Assembly (NCBI GenBank): GCA_010093705.1
Contig: MU006089.1
Location: forward strand, 818,011-882,010
Direction of reading: 5' to 3'
DNA length: 64,000 nt
Source: Patellaria atrata CBS 101060
Taxonomy: Eukaryota > Ascomycota > Dothideomycetes > Patellariales > Patellariaceae
Made by a program: the position numbers and the translations under genes. The notes under the pieces are model-generated. The model had not been told where the DNA came from, did no database searches, and was given only the letters and a program-made list of their open reading frames with translations. This document shows positions 55,316 to 64,000 of this stretch, in pieces (the stretch's first letter is position 1; every line of letters starts with the position of its first letter).

Positions 55316-58300
55316 TCAGAGCTTAACATTTAACAGGCCATCCAATGCCTCCTGCGTGCTACCATAAAATCGAGATCCGTACTTCCTAACGTTTTCTCTG
55401 CCTATCAAGCCACCAATCAATTCGCCCACGACGTTCTCGTCCAGAACCACAGATTCGAAATTTTGCATTTCATCCTCGGCAAGTTTATTCTTAAGGGAGA
55501 TGGCCTGCTTCCGAATGGTCTTGTATGTCTGGTCAACAAGACTGGATATCTGATCCAGCTGCTTTTGAGAGACCTCTTTCTTCAACTTGTGAGATTTTTG
55601 TTTTGTAATCGGGTGTACAATCGCAAGCAACTTGGTTACAGCCTTCAAAGCGTCCAAAGTGATGAATCGTGAATGGTAGAACGACCATCGAGGCTTGAAT
55701 TCCCAAAATTCTTCTTCCTTTTCAAAATGGCTAAGCTTCAGAGGACCCTGAAGAATGAGCTTCTTTTCTATGTCTTCAAGAGCTTTGGTGATTCCAGAAA
55801 CAGGAATTCCAACAACTAATTTCCGAAGGTGAGGATCATCTGATGCCGCATATATGTCATGTATAGCTCGAAGAATTGCCTCATACAACGCGGTGCACAT
55901 AAGTTCATCATCGGTGGATTTATCTGGGGCCGTCGAACTGGTCTCCCACAATGGTGATTGCATGAGATTAAGGTCAAACGGACGACCTTCCAGGAGGTCC
56001 CACGTCGTCTCAACAAATTCTCGCCCCGCTATCCAAGATATCTATCTTGATCAGTATTGTACAAAGGACGAATATAAAGACTTACTCCACCCCGGGAATC
56101 TCCATCCAGACGCTGAACAGGGTTAACTCTTCCTATGCATTCAAAGTCCGGCAGAGCATTGAAGTCACGGTTGTCGTTAAGATTATCCCAACGAATAGCT
56201 TGGCCTATAATTGATTAGATGACGACGAAGTGTATGCTCGTATGCCTAAAGAAATATCTATTCATGTAACAGAAGGAGGATGGTATCTGCGTTACTTGGA
56301 TTTTAAGAGCACTTTGTACTCACCTCGATGATCTCTATCGTTTGATGGAAGGCCCCTCAAGCGCAGAATACGACGTTGTTCTTGAATGAGCATTTGTCGC
56401 GTTATGCTTTGCGAAAGCGAGTCTTGAAGCTCCGCAACTTCGAAGAGCTTGTCATATTCTACCTCCTTAATGTCGGCCGACATAAAAGCTCTGATCTTGT
56501 CCAGCGACGCCGGGTACACCTTTATTGCAGATGTTAACATACTGCTCAAGTCCCCCGACTGTTGCGTGGAACCAGTTGTCACATCAAACGGATGAATAGA
56601 AGATATCCGACTGAATAGGACGTAGGATAGAGAATCTACCATAATCTCTTTGATGTTAATGTCCCTGTATCGGCCGATTGCCAGGGAGCCAAACCCCATT
56701 AGGGTGAAGTAATACACATATAGGAGCTGTGCCCCACGGTTGTTCGGCGAACGTTCCACCAGGTATGATAGTAGGCAAGCAGCCTGCAGATGACACTGTT
56801 CGCGCGATGTGGGGAGGTCGGAACCCGTTGAAAGACGAAAAAGAACCATGACGGCTAAGATAAGAGCATCATCGCATGTTGCAGTATCACCAGTCGACTG
56901 ACTTAAAGTATAAATTTGAATACAGTTACTTACGAAATCATCGGTAAACTCAGTCCCGCACTTATCAGGTTTTGAAAAAAGGAGAAGATAGTCGAATTTA
57001 AGGGCAATGACCTCAAGGGCCAACCAGCGGAGATATGCATCCTATCCGAGCGTAAGCATTAGCACAGAGACTAGTAAAGATGAACTTACGTGGTCATCCT
57101 CATCCTCAGTCCTCTTCGATTCCGACCATGTGCTGACATGATCGAGGAATGCACGTTGGTAATCAACGTCCAAATCTTGAACATATCTTGCGAGGTCATT
57201 GAAGCAACTTGGAAGTTCAAAAAAGTCGCAAAAGAAATCTTTGCAAAAATTAAAAACTTTACTTGTGTACGAAGCATGCGACAAGACCGCGATCGCAGTT
57301 ATCCTGACTTTCCGTGTATTTTGGTGGGCTTCCGTATGCTTTGACCTCAGTGAGTTAAAGGTTTTAGTGATTCTAGAAGTGTTAGCGTACTAAATCCGAT
57401 AGATTGCTCCAACAAGATAGACTTACTCCTCATCCCTTAATTCATCAACAGACGTAATCACCGCCTTCCATAACCACCATTCTTCGGCAAGGCTTTTCTG
57501 AAACGGTGACGCGCTTTCTTCCAGACCTTGATTCATTGTATGGGAGGATAAGTGCCACATGGACTTCCAGTCAGATTTCTCCTCGAAGAGGTCGAGTTGT
57601 GACTGAAGAATCGTGTCATCTTCAGCCGTATGGATGAGTGAAAAAGTTTGAGCATCACCCAACAGCTCTGCGACCCGTTTTTGCTTCTTATAAATTGTGA
57701 CAACGAGTCTCTTCTCCCGCGCAGATTGTATTGGTGGGCGATCGTCCTTAAACAACGTTAACCTTCTGGCCCCTGATTTAATAGAACGGAAAACAACAGA
57801 CCTTGCCGGAAATAGTGTTGTCAATAGACTGCTTCAGGGAACTGAATGCTTGGTTTGCTATCTGTTCAGAAGCTCTTCCATCATTTGAACGAAGTCGATC
57901 GGATACAATTTGCGACATGACGATCCAGGAGAAGTAATACTTCGGTTCGTTCTTTGATGTATTCCGAAGGAAAAAAAGAGCCTATTGGTCAATTAATGTC
58001 TTACTATCCATGATTGATTAAAACTAACTTACATTTTGGACATCTTTGATACAAGAAAGAGACATGGCATTTTCCATATAAGTACGGTACGCCAATACAG
58101 GGTCAACTTTCTTGTCAGAACATAGCAGGACGGCATTGACCCAAATTCTCTGTGCTTTTGGTCCAGCGGTAAGAGGAAAATGTTCCGGGCCGGGATTCGA
58201 AGAGAATTGATGACAGAGGAATATAAGCCTGTAGATATGTGACAGGAAGACTAAATCTCCAATCGCCGGCTTCCAATCGCATAGTTCATGGCATATCTGA

Positions 58301-58467
58301 AGTGACTCGTCGAATGCCGATAATGAATGGAAAATTAGAGCCTTCCAATATAGGAGATAGGTGTTCTGGGGCTGCTTTTGTAGTCGCTTAGAACATTCCT
58401 TGAGTGCCTGCTTAAAATTTTTACCGTAGGTAGCATTGAGATTGAGTATCTTCTCGACTGAGTCCAT
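55316..58467 (-). CDS. MDM20: NatB N-terminal acetyltransferase auxiliary subunit (NAA25/MDM20)
   Basis: Mdm20/Naa25 is the TPR-type partner of the NatB catalytic subunit, which acetylates Met-Asp/Glu/Asn N-termini, including actin and tropomyosin. Read exons: 58467-58033, 57981-57843, 57772-57427, 57372-57090, 57041-56324, 56204-56086 and 56041-55316, about 921 residues. The start shows TPR content (NFKQALKECSKRLQKQPQNT, YLLYWKALIFHSLSAFDES). The middle has RKVRITAIAVLSHASYTSK and FFELPSCFNDLARYVQDLDV. Later come YRDINIKEIMVDSLSYVLFS and DNLNDNRDFNALPDFE, the NAA25 hallmarks. The junction between exons 2 and 3 is uncertain: the donor I use (GTTCCC) is weak. A possible extra 36 bp in-frame intron lies at 56933-56898. 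The protein is a diverged family member. Confidence 0.85.
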
Positions 58468-60627
58468 GGTGGATAAGTTAATTAGAGAAGAGACCGGGGT
58501 ATAGAAATGGAAATGGGCTAAGGAGAACTATATCCACGATATTCAATTGGTCATCAAATGAACGAGTTGTAAGGCCAAGGAGAAGATAATATGCAGGCTA
58601 CGAGAATGTGAGGTGCAGAAATATGGAGAGCAAAATACGAAGTAAGTACGATTGGCGGGAGCGTCGGCTAATTCCCGGCAGCATGTATAGAGTTCGTACC
58701 CGAGGAAAATAGGTCTACCTTGTTCTCCGAACGGTTGCCCCCGAGATTGGGACTACTGTGTTCAACAATGTTTAGAAACAAAGACTCGAAAATATTTGAA
58801 TAGCTAGGATATTGATAGAATCTTCATTTCGCCTCTTGCATGACAATTGTCTGGTCACTATAATGATCGATTTTTGCGTAGTCTCTTCCCCTATCGCAGC
58901 ATTATTCGGCCTCCTATGCGCTTGGTTCTAAAATTCGTTTTCGATTATGCTGTATAGACATGATGAGAGAAAATGAAGGACTGGAAACTGTGTGATTGAC
59001 GAAAATATATGGTAAAGATCAAGGAATATAGTGATTCCCGGACCTGGGAGTTCGCCAAGAAACGTTCAGCATGCATACATAGGTGAAATAACAGTCGTAG
59101 TATGATTGGAGGTACTGCAGACACTCTCAGTTGCAACCGAGACCAGATTGTCACTTAACTTTCAGCCTCTATGCTAAATCTAACTCCTATAAAATATGTC
59201 CAGCATGGAATCCTCTCCGAAAGCGGAAAATCCTCTTTTCGACCTTCGATATGCAACACATAGGAGATATGGCGGTGGAATAGCCTAAGAGTTGTACTTT
59301 TGAAACCCGTCTCTGAATATACGAGATAAGGGAGGACCCGTGGATATTGTCCGGGTAGGCTTCACTCGACTCCCACAACGCTTATTTTGTATTATATCCA
59401 CCAGAAATCTAGCTAAACTACGATTAACCGCTTCCTTTTCGCTTTGCTTCTTTCCTTGCAGTCATCTAAGCGTAGGAGTGCGTGTTAGCTATCATGACAG
59501 CTCTCAGTGACATGAAGGGATGGGACTGCTCATACCCATTGCTTCTTGCAGTCACGATATGCCCTGTTGGTTGACTCAATAAGTATCTGCAGAAATAGAT
59601 TGGGATATTTTATTGTTCTTCCAAGGGAGTCATTGTCGACCGCAAAGCTCGATGAGAACGCTTGAGTATGAACGATGGCAGAGTAGCTTACTGGAAGTAA
59701 TCCGTACACATCTCTTTATCACCACCATTGCGATTGAGACATTTCAGACTGCGGTTTGCGGCCTCTTGACAAGGATCAAAGTACTCGCTATACTGTTTGC
59801 TGATAAAGATAAAGATATTAGCCTCAGCAGCGAGAAGTCCAATTAAACACAATCGCAGTAACTCAGTAAACCAGGAACTGGCGAGAGAACGGACCGGGAG
59901 ATGGGATTATGCTCTACCTGTTGAATTTATTAGATGATTCTGCATCCCATGGCGATTTGTTTTCCTCAATTGCCATCTTGAAGGGCTGTCGTTGAGATAA
60001 CGTTCGAGCAAAGTAGAGATGCTCCGTGCGACTCATGTCGTTCATTGAAGCCGTTGGTCCAAGCGTCGGGACCATCGGTCTTCCTGAAACTGCAGAGCGC
60101 TAGTCTGATATAGGAAGTGAATCTAGCCATATACTCTCTAGCCGGTGTTCGGATATCAGAAACGTATCGATACATGCCAGCACCATTGGATACCCCTCCT
60201 GCACGCCCCTCCATTACACATGATCAACAACATGTTGTAAACGGAGGATTCGCAGCATCATCACGCTCTCTAGGTATTCAGAAGACCGTCCCTGAATTTG
60301 ACTGTACATAATTTCATATTATGACTGAACTATCAGGAGAATCCTCTCGAACGTAAAGGCTACCAGTGTTTCCATGTGATCTTCTCATCGTTTGGAATAG
60401 TCTGACAATAAGATAGCATGTATTGACAGTCCTGTATCTAGGAATCCCCAGACAATATGGTGCACACTGAGTCCGGCATCAAAAATTGTCCAGTGTGTGG
60501 CTGATTGAAGACGATGACCCTGGTTTTCCTTGAGTAATAGGAAGTAGGGCCGAAGCTCTGGAATTTCAATCCTTGAGTTACTGCATAGCTGTGCAAATGC
60601 ATGCACACCAATGGTCATGAGTACCAA
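58468..60627. other. 2.2 kb without a supported gene
   Basis: This is the NAA25 promoter side plus a stretch with only short frames on both strands (for example near 59613-59846 and 60385-60627). None has a domain, signal peptide or splice partner I can defend. Confidence 0.45.
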
Positions 60628-61350
60628 TCACTTGTTGCTCCAACTTGCAACATGAGCCTGAAAATCGTCCATCTGCATGTGCCGTGCAACAATATCATCA
60701 CGATAGCCGGTTGAGAACTGTTGTTTAGTTGGGAAGCTCCCGTCGCTAGCCAGACTATTTAGACGATTGGAGATCTGCGTAGTTCCTAAATAGGTCATCG
60801 AATCCCAATCATCCTGGATAACACCAGCGGTCCCTCCAGCCTTCGTCGCATCACCATACTGTCGCATATCTAGCTCTCCACACTTCCTTCAAATACCTCC
60901 ACTTTTGATATACTTACGTGTCTTTACCGTCGCCGCCACAACTTGAAGCGGAGAAAGTACCACTGTCGAGCTTGCTTCATAGTGACAATTGAACGTGTGT
61001 CCTCAGCGTGCTGGAAACGAGATGAATGATTGCAGAGTTGGTACGGGAACGCTCGATTACCAAAGATCGACTCGGAGATCCTGAAAAACTTCAATAGTTT
61101 GGGGGATACCGCCTCGCGTTCCTTCCACGGTGCAGCTTGAATGACTGGAGTCCTTTCTTTCCTGGAATGGGTAAATTTTCCATATGAGCCTTGACAACTC
61201 ACAGAACCCGCGTGGTGCTCTAGGATGAACAGCATCTCTCTCCTGTATCAATTTGATGCACAGAATGTCCGGAGCGCGACGGTGGAGATAGTCCAGTGGC
61301 CTATAGTCAGGATTGACGAGGCCGGGAATTGCGATAAGATAACACGGCAT
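60628..61350 (-). CDS. Possible multi-exon gene, product not recognised
   Basis: Three neighbouring minus-strand frames look more gene-like than their surroundings. The first starts MPCYLIAIPGLVNPDYRPLD at 61350 and reaches AVHPRAPRGFCEL. The second includes TPVIQAAPWKEREAVSPKLL and TRSIVTMKQARQWYFLRFKL, ending near 60924. The third starts MRQYGDATKAGGTAGVIQDD and ends QAHVASWSNK at 60628. Candidate donors (GTGAGT near 61203; GTAAAG near 60928 and GTAAGT near 60917) and acceptors (near 61160 and 60871) exist, but I could not make all phases agree with strong sites. I recognise no domain. It could be a lineage-specific gene or a decayed one. Confidence 0.35.
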
Positions 61351-62095
61351 GCATGGTCAAATAATTGACCTAACGATACCGCGGCTGATTACGAGCATTT
61401 CTCCACATAACCTAGTAATAAGTCAGATATTTCATCCAGTCATAAATTCACAATGAAGGTGTAGGGGAGAGGGAGGAGGAGGGCTGTTATTTCGTCCCTT
61501 CTAGAGCCGAATGAATGCGTTTATGTCTGTATGCCCGTCGGTTTTCCACGATAGGCAATATTTCGACCCAACCTTAATGAAAGGATTATAAAAGGGGCCC
61601 GAAATCTGTATTTCTCAATGACAGATACTATTCTTACAATATCATTGTTGCCATTATTGTCTTGATATTCAGTGTACTGGCGAACTCTATCATCTTTTAT
61701 ATCCATATCTATATCTTGTATTAGTACCTTACCGCCATTATCAATATCTGAACATACCTTCTCAAGACCAGTGTACGTTGTCTTCATTCAAGGTTTTGGA
61801 ATCAGTGCAGCCTGATTTGCCTATGCATTGTAAATGATTGATACAGCTCATGAGCGGGTTGCATAGCGAAGATGTCGTAACATGCACAGTACCAGTATCA
61901 TCAGCATCATGTATAAAGCATTTTCGGACAAAGAGCATACTTGAATCGTTCCTCCATCTCTGTTACAACTTCGTTTCAACTTTGTTTCTATTTCTTTGCT
62001 TATTTCTAGATTCATTCCTGTAGCTTGATCAGCACTGTCTTCTTTACTAGTCCTTTGTCAAGAACCAAACACACTCACTACATACTTAACACACT
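61351..62095. other. Intergenic, promoter side of the oxygenase gene
   Basis: A pyrimidine-rich stretch (about 61940-62095) resembles a fungal promoter and leader for the downstream gene. A minus-strand frame at 61787-61521 has Asp/Asn-rich low-complexity sequence and no recognised family. Confidence 0.45.
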
Positions 62096-63434
62096 ATGCC
62101 TTCTGCTCTAACAGAAACCAAAGCTAGTCAAGTGAAGCTGCCGAATTCTCAAGATGGCGACGGCAGCAACAATACAAGCAGTCCCGGTGTTTTCCATGCA
62201 GGATCCATCCTTCCAACCTTCGGTCAAGTCTGTAGCTCCTCATAACGGTACCACTGCCGATACTTCAGTCGAATTCGACCCGGCAAAACATATATTATTC
62301 CAGCCACCGTCTAAGATCATCAAGATGACAGACATTGGCTATGCAGAAGACACTGGAGTATCCCCTGTGGCAGTGTCACATCCGTTCCAACTCTTCTCAG
62401 AGGACGCTATCGGGGAGATGAGAAAGGAGATATTTAAGAAAGAGGTTTTGGCCAATTGCAAGTACGAAAGCAATATTGCTGCTTGCCAGTTGAGGGGATA
62501 CTCTCCAAAGTGCGTTTACCTACCTCTCAACATCTAAGGACAGATGACTGACACACATGAAACAGATATGCGAAATTCATCTACGATGCCTGGAAGCACC
62601 CCGATACCCTTTCTATCATCTCGAAGATAGCTGGGGTCGATCTCGTACCGGAAATGGATTTTGAAATTGGGCATGTAAATCTCTCTATTAAGTCAAAGGA
62701 ACAGACTGATCAAGAAATCGCGGCTATCTCGAACCAAAAGCGATTTTTTGCTGATGATGAAGGGATTGCTGGCTGTCCATGGGAGGATGATAAACCAATC
62801 GTTGGTTGGCACACAGATAGCTATCCATTCGTTTGTGTCCTTATGCTTAGCGATTGTACGAACATGGTCGGTGGCGAGACAGCTCTAAGAACCCCTGACG
62901 GTAACATCTTGAAAGTTCGCGGTCCTGGAATGGTAGACTTTCTCTTTTCTTCGCATGGTTTGAACTCTACTAACATTATGTTAGGGTTGCGCAGTTATTC
63001 TTCAAGGGCGTTACATTACACATCAAGCCCTCCGGGCCTTAGGAACCAAGGAGCGTATCACCATGGTCACTTCGTTCCGTCCCAAATCCCCGTTTCTTGC
63101 GGATGATTCGGTACTCCGCACAGTCAGACCAATTTCAGACCTCTCGGAGCTATACTATGATTTCGGGGAGTATCGACTTGAGATCATGGAAGCGCGAATC
63201 AACGCTAGGTTGAAAGTTATACGGGATCGTCGCCGAGCAGGCAAGAGGATCGATACGTCGGCGTTTAAGAAGTTCCTCCAAGAACAGATTGCTTTCCTTG
63301 CTCACACAAACAGCGAAATAGTTGAGGAGGATCAGGTTACTGTAGGTTACATTGAGGAGATGGACATCCCAGACGTTAAGGTTGAAGCTATGGAGGTCCC
63401 AAAGCAGGGTACTAAGAGGGCTCGTACAGATTGA
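62096..63434 (+). CDS. 2-oxoglutarate/Fe(II) oxygenase-like protein
   Basis: This is a fungal protein with the jelly-roll signature of 2OG/Fe(II) oxygenases. Preferred exons are 62096-62131, 62202-62509, 62566-62932 and 62985-63434, in phase, 386 residues. The first ATG after the leader gives MPSALTETKASQ-DPSFQPSV. An alternative start at 62154 within the first intron would give 390 residues. The iron-binding HxD is in IVGWHTDSYPFVCVLMLSD. The third intron (branch site CTAAC, acceptor TTAG at 62984) creates GPGM-GCAVILQGRYITHQAL, placing the distal His; the Arg of ERITMVTSFRP would bind 2-oxoglutarate. The C-terminal part is charged and helical. The substrate is unknown. Such proteins occur both alone and in secondary-metabolite loci. 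Confidence 0.82.
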
Positions 63435-64000
63435 TCGGATAGCATGATTGCAACTCTAAGTAAGCTTTGAGGGGTGTTGATGATTCGATTATTGCTTTGG
63501 GTGTTCATTTGTCTCGACTACGGGTTCTAGTCTTCTGACTTGACGGTTTTTGCGGTTCCGATGACAAGGGTAGAGCTCTTTATTCCTTGATGAGACCGTT
63601 TTTTTTTTTGAAAAAAACATAATGAAGTCGATTACTAGGCTCTAAGTAGATGAAATCGATTGCTTTGGGTGTACTGATGAAGGTTCCAAGGTTCTGCTGC
63701 ATCGGGCGTGATTGCGAGATGTCGAGATACAGTACAGCCGGAAGCGAGTACGCCATCACCACGACAAGATAAGTCACATTCCCATGTTTTGAAAATAAAT
63801 AATGACAAGATTAGTTGAGTGATGAGCTTGTATATTCTCTTATATAGCGGCGAATGATTTAAGAACTGAGATAAATAGATAGAATAGATATAACTGGTTC
63901 AGGAGAGGAGATATATAAGGTAAGCAAACAAGGAGACACGATGGAATGCTGGTGTAAAAGATGCATGCTACAGTACCTGAGAAGGCGACGAGAGGACAAA
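63435..64000. other. Right-edge intergenic sequence
   Basis: This is the 3' region of the oxygenase gene and AT-rich sequence to the window edge. A T-run followed closely by an A-run lies at 63599-63619. No gene is supported. Confidence 0.5.

Noticed and set aside
63597-63620. Short T-run/A-run hairpin as a terminator
   Set aside because: It could fold, but fungal polymerase II ends do not use such hairpins and there is no polymerase III gene upstream.

Overview
The window looks like nuclear DNA of a filamentous ascomycete (Pezizomycotina; I cannot fix the class). Genes are dense and intron-bearing, on both strands, with mostly 43-100 bp GT-AG introns. The gene set is fungal: a CFEM protein, a DUF3602 protein, CSI2, recyclin-1, tropomyosin, EAF1/VID21, an NRPS-like reductase and a Dal5/Tna1-type transporter. 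No rRNA, tRNA, CRISPR array, complete transposon or viral element was found. Exon boundaries were placed by hand from splice signals, reading phase and family conservation. Most multi-exon models close in phase; exceptions are stated in the entries.

Left third (1-17 kb). A Dal5/Tna1-family MFS transporter runs off the left edge. About 4.6 kb without a recognisable gene follows, then a secreted CAP/PR-1 protein with a poly-C intron. Next come a striking array of ten 34-bp units, a DGAT2 acyltransferase with a duplicated N-terminal module, a basic/proline-rich protein and a DUF3602 protein. A 3.7 kb gene-poor stretch ends at a GPI-type CFEM protein.

Middle (17-42 kb). Recyclin-1, a DEK_C/SWIB protein, an unrecognised KTTNAKAK-motif protein, tropomyosin and the nucleolar factor RRP17 are followed by a five-copy tandem repeat of about 0.21-0.26 kb per unit. 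A diverged single copy of the same repeat lies inverted 14 kb away. Then come a secreted GH79 glycosidase, an adenylation-thiolation-reductase enzyme head to head with ATG5, the WD40 repair factor CSA/ERCC8 head to head with a DEN1-type deneddylase, and CSI2.

Right third (42-64 kb). FCF1 and MAK11, both ribosome biogenesis factors, are convergent. MAK11 is head to head with EAF1/VID21, the NuA4 scaffold. A SET protein, a WD40-cyclophilin (PPWD1/Cyp15 type), an AT-hook protein and the NatB subunit NAA25/MDM20 follow. A 3.6 kb stretch holds one uncertain gene, then a 2-oxoglutarate/Fe(II) oxygenase-like gene. Most genes are housekeeping (ribosome assembly, chromatin, autophagy, NEDD8 and acetylation control), mixed with secreted or metabolic genes. 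I see no convincing multi-gene biosynthetic cluster. The best candidates for something undescribed are the two repeat families.
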